A DNA stretch of 64,000 nucleotides from Psychrobacter sp. PG1 (GTDB lineage: Bacteria; Pseudomonadota; Gammaproteobacteria; Pseudomonadales; Moraxellaceae). Where the stretch lies: contig NZ_JABUZG010000084.1 of NCBI RefSeq assembly GCF_014897815.1, positions 1 through 64,000 on the forward strand, read 5' to 3'. Every line of letters starts with the position of its first letter. Position 1 is the first letter of the stretch. The notes under the pieces were generated by a model. The model had not been told where the DNA came from, did not search any database, and saw only the letters and a list, made by a program, of their open reading frames with translations. A program made the translations under genes and the position numbers. This document shows positions 27,568 to 37,672 of this stretch, piece by piece.

Positions 27568-28008
27568 TTAAACAGTAATGGCAGCAGCAAGTTGCTTTGC
27601 CATTTCAGCCAGTTCTGTGTGATCAGCTTGGGTCACTGCATGGCGACCGAGCTCATGAATACTCGATGGAATGAGATGTACATGGTAATGAAAAACGGTT
27701 TGACCCGCTTCGCTACCATTTAATTGCATCTGAATAATGCCTTCACGCGCAAATACTTGACGCTGTGCTTGCATGACCTTTTTAGCGGTCATTAACACCG
27801 CGGCGGCATACTCTGGTTCAAGGTCTGCCAAATCAACGGCTTTTTGCTTAGGAATCACCAGCACATGCCCCTCTGCTTGTGGCATGATATCCATAAAGGC
27901 AAGAGTTTTATCATCTTCATAGACTTTGTGATAGGGGATGTCACCGTTTAGCATTTTGGCAAAGATATTGTTATCGTCATACGCGGCTTGCTCATTGGCT
28001 TGGGTCAT
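27568..28008 (-). CDS. HIT-family (HinT-like) nucleotide hydrolase
   Basis: A 146-residue histidine-triad protein that hydrolyses nucleoside phosphoramidates or related AMP conjugates. The triad FHYHVHLIP is present near the C-terminus, together with IFAKMLNGDIPYHKVYEDD and MDIMPQAEGHVLVIPK, all diagnostic of the HinT branch. The ATG at 28008 follows AAGGAAAAAATA and begins MTQANEQAAYDDNNIF; the frame is open 44 codons further upstream without family similarity. Monocistronic and divergent from the next gene. Confidence 0.93.
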   Translation of the reverse strand: MTQANEQAAYDDNNIFAKMLNGDIPYHKVYEDDKTLAFMDIMPQAEGHVLVIPKQKAVDLADLEPEYAAAVLMTAKKVMQAQRQVFAREGIIQMQLNGSEAGQTVFHYHVHLIPSSIHELGRHAVTQADHTELAEMAKQLAAAITV

Positions 28009-28233
28009 TATTTTTTCCTTTACTTGTTTGATTATTGGTTGCTCGACAGCTTTTAGAAGGGATGGAATAGCCTGTAATATAGTGGACGAAATGTCGTTTA
28101 AGCACAAGTTGCTATAGCACTCGTTATTAAAAATTAGCAATACATAAGCTAATCGCGGTAGCTCACTAATTTGGTTGGCGAGTCAGGCGCTTTAAATGTT
28201 ATATTAACCCTCTACTTTAACAACGCTACGTTT

Positions 28234-29028
28234 ATGGATTCGTCTACTTTGCCGACTCAATCAAATATGAGTAACATTTATACAGAACCTGCTCAAGCAG
28301 CGCAAACGTCTATCACAGCTGACTCTGTATTCAATAATGAAAAAGAACCAAGCAGCGCTGAGACTGAAAATGAGACTCAAGCCCCCATTCAAAGCATTGA
28401 GCCTAGCGCGCTCATTCTGGCCGAAGCACTGAGCGACAAGACGATTGGTTGGAAAATACACAATTGCAAAATCACTAAAAAGACAGTGACACAGGATTTA
28501 CCACTACCGTTCTTATATCATTACGACAGTTTAAATGATGCGATTAAGCAAGCAAATCCGCTCACACCTGCCCTACTGTCACAGTTCAATACGCCCATGA
28601 GCGCTCGTGAAGCAGCCAAGCTGATTGGTATTAGCGAAGCACTAATCACCAGCCCTTGGCATGTCAAAATCATCGGGTCATTGGTGGTTTTTAGCGAAGC
28701 GTTGCAGTTAGCCGTACGCTTGCATTGGACCAATACAGGCAAAGACACCCAACAACTTTATACCCAGAATGAAGCAGACGCTATTACAGCCGCTTTTAAA
28801 GATTGGCAGTTTTTTGGTCGCATCGATGTACTCTACAAAAATAATAAGCAAACCTTAATCAGTATAGATGAACAAGCTGAAGGCAATGAGCAACTACTTC
28901 GTATTGAAGCAAACGCTGATTATCAATGCTTGCCAGCGACTCATGCGTTAGTGGTTATCGCTAAATTGGAAGCGGACAAAACAGAGCTACCTTGGTTTGA
29001 GACGGCGATAGTAGAGCGCGTCGAATAA
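28234..29028 (+). CDS. Hypothetical protein, Moraxellaceae-type
   Basis: No family recognised. About 264 residues from the ATG at 28234; the frame extends to a TTG at 28171 and another ATG lies at 28267, and none has a good ribosome site. The first 65 residues are polar, Thr/Ser/Glu/Ala-rich and probably disordered. The rest looks globular, with mixed alpha/beta pattern (FLYHYDSLNDAIKQANPLTP, MSAREAAKLIGISEALI resembling a helix-turn-helix, then strands). No signal peptide or membrane segment. It lies between the HIT gene and ilvD, in the same direction as ilvD, about 200 bases before it. Confidence 0.72.
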   Translation: MDSSTLPTQSNMSNIYTEPAQAAQTSITADSVFNNEKEPSSAETENETQAPIQSIEPSALILAEALSDKTIGWKIHNCKITKKTVTQDLPLPFLYHYDSLNDAIKQANPLTPALLSQFNTPMSAREAAKLIGISEALITSPWHVKIIGSLVVFSEALQLAVRLHWTNTGKDTQQLYTQNEADAITAAFKDWQFFGRIDVLYKNNKQTLISIDEQAEGNEQLLRIEANADYQCLPATHALVVIAKLEADKTELPWFETAIVERVE

Positions 29029-29233
29029 CATCTTGTCTTCCAATTATTTACGATGTTATGACTACTATTGACTTGGCATTATCAATGAATAGTTTTCAGT
29101 GATTCATATCTAATGGTATGGTAACGACCTAGTATTATTCACTAGTCCTCGCATTTTATAAAAAGCACACTATCAATATTAAAATTGAGGGTGCACATTT
29201 TCACAAACCTCGCCTATTTGTAAGGAATATCAC

Positions 29234-31120
29234 ATGGATTATCGCTCAAAAACCTCTACTGGCGGCCGTAATATGGCAGGCGCGCGCGCATTATGGCGTG
29301 CGACTGGCATGACTGATGGCGACTTTGGTAAACCAATCATTGCCATTGCCAACTCGTTTACCCAGTTCGTACCCGGCCATGTGCATTTAAAAGACTTGGG
29401 GCAACTGGTCGCACGTGAGATTGAACAAGCAGGCGGCGTGGCTAAAGAGTTCAATACCATTGCGGTCGATGATGGTATTGCCATGGGTCATAGCGGTATG
29501 TTGTACTCACTGCCAAGTCGCGATTTGATTGCCGACTCTGTAGAATACATGGTCAATGCCCATTGCGCAGATGCCTTAGTTTGTATCTCCAACTGCGATA
29601 AAATAACGCCGGGTATGTTGATGGCAGCCATGCGCCTCAATATTCCAGTAGTGTTTATTTCAGGTGGCCCAATGGAAGCGGGCAAAATCTTAGCCAGTAC
29701 CGTTGGTAAAAGCCATAATACCGATGGTAGTGACAGTAGTGCCATTCGCAAACTTGACCTCGTTGATGCGATGATGGATGCCGCTGATGACAGCATTAGT
29801 GATGAAGATGTAGCCGCTATTGAAGCCTCTGCCTGCCCAACTTGTGGTTCGTGCTCTGGTATGTTTACGGCCAACTCAATGAACTGCTTAACCGAAGCGT
29901 TGGGCTTGGCATTACCGGGTAATGGCTCGTTACTCGCCACCCACTCGCTACGTCGCGAGTTGTTTTTAGAAGCAGGACGCACCATTGTCTCACTTGCCAA
30001 ACGTCGCTATGAGCAAGATGATGATTCAGTATTGCCACGCTCCATCGCTAGCAAAGCAGCTTTTGAAAACGCGATGACCTTAGATATCGCAATGGGCGGC
30101 TCAACCAATACTATTTTGCATCTGTTAGCGGCTGCTAACGAAGCAGAAGTCGATTTCAAAATGTCAGATATCGATCGTCTAAGTCGCGGTGTACCTTGCC
30201 TTGCAAAAGTCGCCCCTGCCTCGCAGAAATACCATATGGAAGATGTGCATCGTGCTGGCGGTGTCTTTGCGTTATTGGCCGAGCTTGATCGTGCTGGATT
30301 ACTGAAGACTGACGTACCGACCATCCATAGTCCAACGATGAAAGCTGCAATTGATAAGTGGGACATCATGAATCCTGATAATCAAGAGGCTCGCGCACGC
30401 TTCCTTGCAGCACCGGGTGGCATACGTACCACTGAGGCATTTTCGCAATCAAAAGAATGGTCAAACCTCGACGTCAACCGTGAGTCAGGTTGCATCCGTA
30501 GTGCCCAACATGCCTATTCTACAGATGGTGGTTTAGCAGTATTGTATGGCAATATCGCTGAGCGTGGCTGCGTAGTCAAAACCGCAGGTGTGGATGACAG
30601 CATCCTAGTATTTACTGGTCGTGCTCGTCTATTTGAGTCACAAGATGATGCTGTCGCTGCGGTATTGGCTGACGATATCGTTGCAGGCGATGTGGTTATC
30701 ATTCGCTACGAAGGCCCTAAAGGTGGCCCTGGTATGCAAGAAATGCTGTACCCAACGACTTACCTAAAATCTAAAGGCTTGGGTAAAGAATGCGCCCTAC
30801 TCACTGATGGTCGTTTCTCTGGTGGTACGTCAGGTTTATCCATTGGTCATGCCAGCCCAGAAGCAGCGGAAGGCGGCGCAATTGGTCTGGTTGAAGAAGG
30901 CGATACCATCCATATCGACATTCCTAATCGTACGATTAACATGCAAGTCAGTGATGCCGATTTGGCCACTCGCCGCGAGGCGATGGAAGCTCGTGGCCGC
31001 GATGCATGGAAGCCTGTAAGCCGTGATCGTCATGTGACCCCTGCGCTACGTGCCTATGCTGCCATGACTACCAGTGCCGATACCGGTGCGGTACGTGACG
31101 TGAGTCAAGTTGAGCGCTGA
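29234..31120 (+). CDS. ilvD: Dihydroxy-acid dehydratase
   Basis: Converts 2,3-dihydroxy-3-methylbutanoate (and the methylpentanoate homologue) to the 2-oxo acid in valine, leucine and isoleucine synthesis. The 628 residues match the long bacterial form. Fe-S ligands are seen in [11 protein letters not shown] and [18 protein letters not shown]. Other markers are [18 protein letters not shown] at the start, [14 protein letters not shown], and [26 protein letters not shown] near the C-terminus. TAAGGAATATC precedes the ATG. Monocistronic with a strong terminator. No other ilv gene lies in the window. Confidence 0.97.
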   Translation: MDYRSKTSTGGRNMAGARALWRATGMTDGDFGKPIIAIANSFTQFVPGHVHLKDLGQLVAREIEQAGGVAKEFNTIAVDDGIAMGHSGMLYSLPSRDLIADSVEYMVNAHCADALVCISNCDKITPGMLMAAMRLNIPVVFISGGPMEAGKILASTVGKSHNTDGSDSSAIRKLDLVDAMMDAADDSISDEDVAAIEASACPTCGSCSGMFTANSMNCLTEALGLALPGNGSLLATHSLRRELFLEAGRTIVSLAKRRYEQDDDSVLPRSIASKAAFENAMTLDIAMGGSTNTILHLLAAANEAEVDFKMSDIDRLSRGVPCLAKVAPASQKYHMEDVHRAGGVFALLAELDRAGLLKTDVPTIHSPTMKAAIDKWDIMNPDNQEARARFLAAPGGIRTTEAFSQSKEWSNLDVNRESGCIRSAQHAYSTDGGLAVLYGNIAERGCVVKTAGVDDSILVFTGRARLFESQDDAVAAVLADDIVAGDVVIIRYEGPKGGPGMQEMLYPTTYLKSKGLGKECALLTDGRFSGGTSGLSIGHASPEAAEGGAIGLVEEGDTIHIDIPNRTINMQVSDADLATRREAMEARGRDAWKPVSRDRHVTPALRAYAAMTTSADTGAVRDVSQVER

Positions 31121-31164
31121 GCCTTCAATTATTAATCGTTAAAGTATATTGGTAAAAATCTATT

Positions 31165-31192
31165 AAGCCTGCGCTATGCAGGCTTTTTTTTC
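31165..31192 (+). terminator. Rho-independent terminator after ilvD
   Basis: AGCCTGC pairs with GCAGGCT around a GCTAT loop, followed by eight T. Confidence 0.88.
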
Positions 31193-31329
31193 ACCAAAAA
31201 ACAACGCATATGTCGTTTTGATAACGATTTTTTGCGGTAATCATTATTTTTTAGCGTCATTATAATGGACTAGTAAATATGGCCTCACTCTAACTTTTTA
31301 AGATAAACATAACAGCGTGCACCTACCTT

Positions 31330-32577
31330 ATGATTGAAAACTACAATTTATTTTTATTGGTCTGCGGCATCGCTTTTTTACTGGGGGCGTTGTTCCCCAT
31401 TATATTTAAGCGCACGCCTATCTCTTTGCCTATGTTGCAGGTCAGCTTTGGACTACTCATGGGGTACTGGTGGACGACCTTATCATTTTTAGACCCTATG
31501 AATAACGGCTTAATTATCGAAAAATTAACCGAAATTGTAGTGCTCGTATCCTTGGTTGGTGCTGGTATTAAAATTGATACGAAGCTGTCTTGGCAATTGT
31601 GGCGGCCAACCGTGCGTCTGTTGCTTATTACCATGCCGATTGGCATCTTTGCGATGGCGGTACTGGGCTACTATGCATTTGGTCTCAGTCTGGGAGCTGC
31701 TATATTGCTGGGCGCAGTACTGGCTCCAACCGATCCCGTATTGGCTTCTAGTATTCAAGTAGGGCCACCCAACACAGGTCGCGAAGACACACCGCGCTTT
31801 ACTTTGACCTCAGAAGCAGGATTGAATGACGGACTGGCTTTCCCATTTGTTTATTTGGCCATAAAAATAGCGGAAGCCTTTAGCCAAGGCAATCGCTTTA
31901 CCCTTGAGATGCTCTGGTCATGGTTCACTCATGATGTCTTATGGAAAATTGGTGCTGGGCTGGTGGTTGGGATTGTCGTTGGTAAAATTATGGCCAAGCT
32001 GGTATTTTCAAAATATAGCCAAAACACCACTATTTCTCAAGGATATGTGGTCATTGCGCTAACGTTAGTGGCTTATGGACTTGCCGAATTTGTACATAGT
32101 TATGGCTTTATCGCCGTATTTATCGCGGCATTTGCCTTTCGCCGCTCAGAACATGAGCACAGCTATCACCACAAGCTCCATGATTTTGCAGAACAATCAG
32201 AAGGCTTACTCATGTCTCTAGTGCTGGTCACTTTCGGCATGTTTCTTGGTCAAGGATTGCAGTCGGGTGTTGAGCTGACATGGCGTGTTTACATCGTCAG
32301 CTTCACTTTCCTCTTGTTGATACGTCCCATTGGCGGGTTTATTGCTTTATCAGGACTAAACATGGCACACACTGAAAAATATGCCATCTCTGCTTTGGGC
32401 ATCCGTGGCATTGGTACGCTATACTATTTATCTTATGCACTCAACCAAGGTTTTTTCGGTGATGAAGATGCGCTTAAGCTATGGGTCGTCTGTTCGATTG
32501 TCATTTTGGCGTCAATCTTTATTCATGGTCTTAGCGCCACAAGGTTGCTTAAAATGACGCCGAATAAATCACATTAA
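31330..32577 (+). CDS. CPA1-family (NhaP-type) cation:proton antiporter
   Basis: Exchanges Na+ or K+ for protons across the inner membrane for pH and salt balance. The 415 residues contain about 12 hydrophobic segments. CPA1 landmarks are GAVLAPTDPVLAS with the TDP motif in the crossover helix, and the following TSEAGLNDGLAFPFV with the ND pair that binds the ion. FRRSEHEHSYHHKLHDFAEQSE is a His/Glu-rich cytosolic loop before the LLMSLVLVTFG helix. No long C-terminal regulatory domain is present. The ion specificity is not evident. Confidence 0.9.
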   Translation: MIENYNLFLLVCGIAFLLGALFPIIFKRTPISLPMLQVSFGLLMGYWWTTLSFLDPMNNGLIIEKLTEIVVLVSLVGAGIKIDTKLSWQLWRPTVRLLLITMPIGIFAMAVLGYYAFGLSLGAAILLGAVLAPTDPVLASSIQVGPPNTGREDTPRFTLTSEAGLNDGLAFPFVYLAIKIAEAFSQGNRFTLEMLWSWFTHDVLWKIGAGLVVGIVVGKIMAKLVFSKYSQNTTISQGYVVIALTLVAYGLAEFVHSYGFIAVFIAAFAFRRSEHEHSYHHKLHDFAEQSEGLLMSLVLVTFGMFLGQGLQSGVELTWRVYIVSFTFLLLIRPIGGFIALSGLNMAHTEKYAISALGIRGIGTLYYLSYALNQGFFGDEDALKLWVVCSIVILASIFIHGLSATRLLKMTPNKSH

Positions 32578-32604
32578 CCTTATCGATAGAGCTATTTAGC
32601 GCTT

Positions 32605-34011
32605 TTAAAGCTCCGAATCGATTAAGTTAAGTACCGCTTCCGTTAGTGCAAACTGACGGACATCATTCAGCATCGTGGTGTCAAAATTATGGATAAAGGC
32701 AAATGACAATTGACGCTCTGGGTCACACCAAGCCACTGAACCGTTATAGCCCATATGCCCAAACCCTTGCTTGTTTGCATCAACTTTTTCACTGTCTGTA
32801 TGCTGACAAAGACTAAATAACCGATGATAACCCAAGCGCCAATCCATGTTTGCTGGCATGACGGCATCTATCCCTGTGACTTGCGGTTTGGATAGTTGCT
32901 CAAAAGTGCCGCTATTAATAAATGTGTGTCCTTGCCATGTTCCGCCGTTGGCTAACATCGCATAGATGGTGGCCAATGCCTGAGCTGAAGCGACACCATT
33001 TGCTGCTGGAATAATCGCCTGTAGTGTCTCACGACTGTGATAATCGATCGCTTGTTTGCCAGCAGGTATGAGTGCCGCCTTATAATTTTTTAGATTAAGC
33101 TGACTGGTATTGAAGTACAAACGATTAATATGAGCCGTGTCTAATATCGGTAAAGTATTTTGCTCATCATCTGAACTTAGGTCTGCCGCTTTGCCATCCA
33201 TTAAAGCTTGCTGCTGCCAGCAAGCATAACTAGGCAGACTAGCATAAGTACGTAAAGTACTTTGTGAGTCGGCTTTTAGCGTTGGTTTATGACGTTTATT
33301 ACGCAGTTGTGAGCCAGCCTCATTTGATACTTCGAAGTCTTTGGCGAGTCTTGCTACTTGGTTGACTTTATTCTTTGGTACACCAAAATAGCAACTATCA
33401 GCAATATCTAAAGGCTCAGTGAGATAATGGCGCAATGCCTCAGCTAAAGACATTTCAGTAACGGCTTCTATGACCCCGCCCAACACCCAACCATATACCA
33501 GAGCACTATAAGCGCTGTCATATAGCTCGCCATGGTCTGGTGCTGTGATTGGCATGGCAGCAACTTTATTGAGCATTTGATCCCAATCAAGCAAAGTTTC
33601 GCTATCCACATCAATACTCTGAATTGAGAATAAGTTGGCTTGATGTGACATCACGCTACGTAGCGTAATATCCCCTTTATTCTGTGCAGAAAATGCGGGC
33701 CAATAATGGGCAATAGGTTGGTCATAATCAAGCATCTGCTGCGAAACCAATATATGCACAAGCGTCGCCAATACACCTTTACCCGTCGAAAAGTTAATCG
33801 CCAAAGTATCAGGCTGCCATGGCATCTCTGGACGTGCCATCCCCACACTCGCCTGTGCAATACATTCTCCTGCCTGATAGACAACCACGGCACCCCCTGC
33901 TGGTGCATCATCAAGCTGTAAGTCGGTGAGTATTTGCTGCAAACGTTGTTGCAACGTTATATTTATCTGTTGATCAAAAATCTGCGTGGTTTTATTATTA
34001 TTGTCGATCAT
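32605..34011 (-). CDS. Serine hydrolase of the beta-lactamase/EstB superfamily
   Basis: A 468-residue member of the class C beta-lactamase-like hydrolases, more likely an esterase or carboxypeptidase than a beta-lactamase. The SxxK pair is FSTGKGVLATLVH, the YxN-like triad is DSAYSALVYGWV, and the C-terminal HMGYNGSVAWCDP corresponds to the third active-site strand (KTG replaced by HxG, as in EstB-type enzymes). No signal peptide, so cytosolic. A polar stretch of about 70 residues (around KADSQSTLRTYASLP to NTLPILDT) is an insertion relative to ordinary EstB proteins. It is convergent with the antiporter gene, only 27 bases apart. Confidence 0.87.
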   Translation of the reverse strand: MIDNNNKTTQIFDQQINITLQQRLQQILTDLQLDDAPAGGAVVVYQAGECIAQASVGMARPEMPWQPDTLAINFSTGKGVLATLVHILVSQQMLDYDQPIAHYWPAFSAQNKGDITLRSVMSHQANLFSIQSIDVDSETLLDWDQMLNKVAAMPITAPDHGELYDSAYSALVYGWVLGGVIEAVTEMSLAEALRHYLTEPLDIADSCYFGVPKNKVNQVARLAKDFEVSNEAGSQLRNKRHKPTLKADSQSTLRTYASLPSYACWQQQALMDGKAADLSSDDEQNTLPILDTAHINRLYFNTSQLNLKNYKAALIPAGKQAIDYHSRETLQAIIPAANGVASAQALATIYAMLANGGTWQGHTFINSGTFEQLSKPQVTGIDAVMPANMDWRLGYHRLFSLCQHTDSEKVDANKQGFGHMGYNGSVAWCDPERQLSFAFIHNFDTTMLNDVRQFALTEAVLNLIDSEL

Positions 34012-34160
34012 GGCTACCCTGCTCCATTTCTATAAAACAGCTAAACGGTAAAAAACTATTTAGCCCCCAATATTAAGTATTCATATGATAAAAAATACAT
34101 TATTTGCTAAGGCGTAACTGTTCAATATCTCAATATTAGCAATTTATCTTTTCGTTTGCT

Positions 34161-34186
34161 TAGGGCGTGTCCTCATTTTTAAAAAT
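34161..34186 (+). repeat. Solo end of the MITE-like repeat
   Basis: TAGGGCGTGTCCTCATTTTT followed by AAAAAT matches the outer end of the elements at 7262 and 41091. No matching second end is seen within 200 bases. Confidence 0.5.
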
Positions 34187-34202
34187 AACAACGCACCTTA
34201 AT

Positions 34203-34228
34203 AAAAAAGGCAACCTAGTGGTCGCCTC
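34203..34228 (-). terminator. Terminator of the DUF442-type gene
   Basis: On the minus strand AGGCGACC pairs with GGTTGCCT around an ACTA loop, followed by TTTTTTATT. Confidence 0.82.
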
Positions 34229-34274
34229 TCAGTCATTCAATGCTGCCCAATAATACGTTGTCATCCTTATGGTC

Positions 34275-34817
34275 TTAACGCGGTACCAACAGACGATTAT
34301 GAACTTCTTGCTCAAGCTTCGTTAAACCATGACTGCGCCCACGTTCCATAGCGGTGTCCATTTTACGTCCCCGTAGCCATCCTGCGCGTAGCGCCATTGC
34401 GGCACCCACTCTATTGCCTGAGCCACAATGCACTGCCGTTTTTTTGCCATGATGTTGGCGCAATATATTATCAAATGCCAATATATTAAGCTGCTTTAAG
34501 TCTGCAGCACCATTAATAGGCAGATGCTCATAGTCCATGCCAGCTCGCTCGACCGCTGCAGCTTCATCAAAGCTCAATTCATCATCTGGCTGTAAGTTAA
34601 TCACTAACTCAACCCCAGCGTTCGCTAAGGCAACCACTTTTTCGTCATTGAGTGCACCGCATACAATGGTAGTGTCATCAGGACGAAAATAAGGCTCAAG
34701 AATAATACTAAGATCAACGCCATTGTCTAAAACGTTATTGCCAGCATTCGATACTGTGTCAATAGCTACTGAATGATTCAGTTGATCTGGGTTTGGTACG
34801 GCGGTATGTGAAGTCAT
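34275..34817 (-). CDS. DUF442/beta-lactamase-hydrolase-like protein tyrosine phosphatase
   Basis: About 180 residues from the ATG at 34817 (the frame is open to a TTG at 34853). The phosphatase-type P-loop HCGSGNRVGA (CxxxNR variant of CxxxxxR) and the preceding ELVINLQPDDELSFDEAA segment mark the DUF442 family, related to dual-specificity phosphatases and to the N-terminal part of BLH sulfur-transfer proteins. The substrate is unknown. The region after the P-loop (RAGWLRGRKMDTAMERGRSHGLTKLE) matches the helical end of the fold. It stands alone, followed by a strong terminator. Confidence 0.85.
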   Translation of the reverse strand: MTSHTAVPNPDQLNHSVAIDTVSNAGNNVLDNGVDLSIILEPYFRPDDTTIVCGALNDEKVVALANAGVELVINLQPDDELSFDEAAAVERAGMDYEHLPINGAADLKQLNILAFDNILRQHHGKKTAVHCGSGNRVGAAMALRAGWLRGRKMDTAMERGRSHGLTKLEQEVHNRLLVPR

Positions 34818-34993
34818 AATTATAAATTTGTTCGTTATATTTACTATGGTCAATTCCAGTTAAAATAAGTACAAAGCAACCGCGTGTCGATGTATAAGCA
34901 ATACTTCAAGCGAGGTTAACGCTATCACTTTTCTATCAAGAATCGACCATATTGAGATATTTTTTAGTTAAATGACATTTGTTCTACTGGCTT

Positions 34994-35911
34994 TTATTCA
35001 TTGCCACTCTGTAATTTAACCGTACCTGCCAAATGTGGCTTGTCATTTTTAGAACTAAATAAGCCAAACTCACAGGTATCGTCTGTGTCTTTAAGTGCAG
35101 CCACCGGATCAGCGATAAGCTCTACTTCGGCTGGCAAAAAGATAGGCAGTTTAAATGACACCTCAACCGTACAAGCATCCGGCAACTCGTCCATCATAGC
35201 AAGGCATTTGGCCTTTGACCACATGCCGTGAGCAATCGCTTTAGGAAAGCCAAACGCACGCGCAGATAATGGATGGAGATGAATGAGGTTAAAGTCACCT
35301 GAAACAAAAGCATAACGACGACCGATATCTTCTGGCACTTCAAAGATACTATGCACGCCTTCTGGGTTGACTAATGGCTTGACCGTTATTGGACGTGGAG
35401 TGCTTTTTTTGTCTTTGCTGCTGATGGGTTTTTTGCTGCGTGACAGATACGTCGAAGTACCTTCCCAAATCACCTTATCTTCTGACTTGACCGTCGTCAC
35501 AAAATCAAACTGCTGACCCTGAGCATGGTCACGCAAATTATCAAAGGTAACTGACATAGCAACCGTTTCACGCTCACCGATAGGACGATACTGAGTCACA
35601 CTATTATCGACGTGCACTAGACCCAACATAGCAAATGGAAATGGCTCTTTGACCATCATATTCATTTGCAGCGTCTGAGACAGCACTGAAAAGTAAGTAA
35701 TAGGTACTTTGCCATTATCTGCAAAACCACAAATTTTACGATAATCGTTTAAGTTACTTTGGTCAATGTGCAAATCGTCCACATAGTAAGTCGCTTGCGG
35801 CAATTGGTCTTTACTGATTTTGCCGTTATTACCAATAGGCAATAAACTTTTAACGATATTGGCATAGGTCGTATGCGCTTTCGGCAACGCATCATAATGT
35901 TTGTCTGACAT
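34994..35911 (-). CDS. MaoC-family (R)-hydratase domain protein
   Basis: A 305-residue hot-dog-fold hydratase/dehydratase acting on acyl-CoA or acyl-ACP (enoyl to (R)-3-hydroxyacyl). The MaoC catalytic segment GDFNLIHLHPLSARAFGFPKAIAHGM is complete (the Asp/His pair lies in this motif). The N-terminal 150 residues form a degenerate second hot-dog, giving the double-hot-dog arrangement of fungal and Acinetobacter-like enzymes. The ATG at 35911 follows AGGA at a spacing of seven. It lies behind the FabG-like gene on the same strand but is cut off from it by a terminator at 36113-36138. Likely role with its neighbours: 3-hydroxyacyl chain metabolism or PHA precursor supply. Confidence 0.88.
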   Translation of the reverse strand: MSDKHYDALPKAHTTYANIVKSLLPIGNNGKISKDQLPQATYYVDDLHIDQSNLNDYRKICGFADNGKVPITYFSVLSQTLQMNMMVKEPFPFAMLGLVHVDNSVTQYRPIGERETVAMSVTFDNLRDHAQGQQFDFVTTVKSEDKVIWEGTSTYLSRSKKPISSKDKKSTPRPITVKPLVNPEGVHSIFEVPEDIGRRYAFVSGDFNLIHLHPLSARAFGFPKAIAHGMWSKAKCLAMMDELPDACTVEVSFKLPIFLPAEVELIADPVAALKDTDDTCEFGLFSSKNDKPHLAGTVKLQSGNE

Positions 35912-36112
35912 AATAAATCCTAAGTGGGGCTTGAGCAAATTTTCTTGGTGTATCTAAAGATGCTATGACATTATTGGTTACAGCCTATCATTGAGCAATG
36001 CCACCAGTATTATGCCTAAATTAGGCACAATTCATAGGCGTGGTTTTAGACAATGTAAGCAACTCTCACAGCAAAAAACAATTTGGCTACTGGTTCTCTG
36101 TGTTTTTATCAT

Positions 36113-36138
36113 AAAAAAGCCACCCTTGGGCAGCTTTA
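36113..36138 (-). terminator. Terminator downstream of the FabG-like gene
   Basis: On the minus strand AAGCTGCC pairs with GGTGGCTT around a CAAG loop, with two G-U pairs, followed by TTTTTTATG. It lies about 130 bases past the stop at 36272; the rest of the 360-base gap has no gene. Confidence 0.75.
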
Positions 36139-36271
36139 TTACGATTTATGAGCAATTTTTTCGTAAGCATATGTGAGGAAAATTAAAAATACTGATTAAT
36201 ATCAGCTATTTACCATTATCTAAATCATCATTTATACTTACTTATAATTGACACTTACTTATAAAGTGATA

Positions 36272-37672
36272 TTAAGCACCCAATAAGCTTTGACCACAAA
36301 CGCGAACAATGTTGCCATTTAAGCCACCAGAAGCAGGTGATGCAAACCATGCGATGGTCTCAGCCACGTCTACTGGCAAGCCGCCTTGGCTCATAGAGTT
36401 CATACGGCGCCCCGCTTCACGAATAGCAAATGGAATAGCTTCGGTCATTTGCGTTTCAATAAACCCTGGAGCAACAGCGTTGATCGTCATGCCTTTGGCG
36501 TTACCTTCTAACTGCTTGGCAGTGGCATTAACCAAACCAATCACCCCTGCTTTAGAGGTGGCATAGTTGGTTTGACCCAAGTTGCCAGCGATACCTGAAA
36601 TTGATGACACACAAACGATACGTGCATTGTCTTTTAATACGTCGTTGTCTAGTAAATAGCGGTTCAGCCTAGCAATACTACCTAGGTTAATATCGATAAC
36701 CATGTCCCACTTTTTCTCGTCCATGTTTGCCAATGTCTTATCACGAGTGACGCCAGCATTATGGATGATTGAATCTAATCCGCCACGCTTTTGTGCAGCT
36801 TCGGCGATTTGTTTGCCAGCGTCATCACTGGTGATGTCGACGGTCAATACTGAGCCACTAATTTCGCTAGCGACTTTTTGTAGGTCTGCTTGCTGCTGCG
36901 GTACATCAAGGCAGATAACGTGAGCGCCTTCGCGAGCCAAAACGCGAGCAATTGCTTCACCAATACCGCGGCTTGCGCCAGTTACCAGCATGGTTTTACC
37001 GCCAAGAGGCTGCGTCCAATCGACATCAACATTGCTACCCTTACTAACGCGTACGACTTGTCCTGAGACATAAGCTGAACGAGCGGAGGTGAAAAAGCGT
37101 AAAGTCGAATCTAGGTTTTGCTCTGCGCCATCTTCCACATAAATAAGCTGTGCCGTAATACCGCGTTTGAACTCTTTACCGACAGACTTCACAAAGCCTT
37201 CAAGCGCGCGCTGAGCCAAAGCTGTATCAATGTCAGAGATATTTTCTGGTGGGCGACCAATAATAATGACGCGACCAGACTTTTCTACACGACGAGCCAC
37301 AGTATGGAAGAACTCATACACTTCTTTTAATTGATCGGCATTGCTAATATTACTGGCATCAAACAATAAAACTTTAAATTTATCATCGCCGCCCGTATTG
37401 GCTTTTGCTTCAACGCCTGCATCAGCAAGGGCATCTTTGATATCATCACTGCTGTTTACATAAACATCAGCATGTACGTCTGACAAAATTCGCGCCACAG
37501 ACTCACTGACGCTTTTATCATCGCCATTAGCACGACCAACCAATACGCTACCACGTACTAAAGGCTCACCGCTTTCGAAGCGATCAAGGGTAACAGGTAA
37601 CGGTAAACCCAAATTTTTGGCCACTTTTTTGCCAATAGAAGACTGAACAAAATCACCATAACGGTCTGACAT
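36272..37672 (-). CDS. High-molecular-weight FabG-like 3-oxoacyl reductase
   Basis: Reduces 3-oxoacyl-CoA or -ACP to the 3-hydroxyacyl form. The 466 residues have two parts. An N-terminal flavodoxin/Rossmann-like domain (about 1-205) has no intact nucleotide motif. The C-terminal SDR domain (about 210-460) has TGASRGIGEAIARVL, HNAGVTRDKTLANM, the catalytic Ser in VSSISGIAG and YATSKAGVIG. This architecture matches mycobacterial FabG4-type proteins, which prefer NADH and CoA esters. The ATG at 37672 follows AGGGA and begins MSDRYGDFVQ; 26 upstream codons are excluded. It is divergent from the thiolase gene and probably works with it and the MaoC hydratase. Confidence 0.92.
   Translation of the reverse strand: MSDRYGDFVQSSIGKKVAKNLGLPLPVTLDRFESGEPLVRGSVLVGRANGDDKSVSESVARILSDVHADVYVNSSDDIKDALADAGVEAKANTGGDDKFKVLLFDASNISNADQLKEVYEFFHTVARRVEKSGRVIIIGRPPENISDIDTALAQRALEGFVKSVGKEFKRGITAQLIYVEDGAEQNLDSTLRFFTSARSAYVSGQVVRVSKGSNVDVDWTQPLGGKTMLVTGASRGIGEAIARVLAREGAHVICLDVPQQQADLQKVASEISGSVLTVDITSDDAGKQIAEAAQKRGGLDSIIHNAGVTRDKTLANMDEKKWDMVIDINLGSIARLNRYLLDNDVLKDNARIVCVSSISGIAGNLGQTNYATSKAGVIGLVNATAKQLEGNAKGMTINAVAPGFIETQMTEAIPFAIREAGRRMNSMSQGGLPVDVAETIAWFASPASGGLNGNIVRVCGQSLLGA

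Noticed and set aside
30007..30369. A 120-residue minus-strand ORF inside ilvD
   Set aside because: A shadow of the ilvD frame: no ribosome site, and the ilvD protein is fully conserved here.
32605..34011. A beta-lactam resistance gene
   Set aside because: The protein has the superfamily SxxK motif, but the C-terminal motif is HxG and there is no signal peptide, which fits an EstB-type esterase better.
35991..36176. A 61-residue plus-strand ORF between the MaoC and FabG-like genes
   Set aside because: It overlaps the minus-strand terminator at 36113-36138, has no Shine-Dalgarno and resembles no family.
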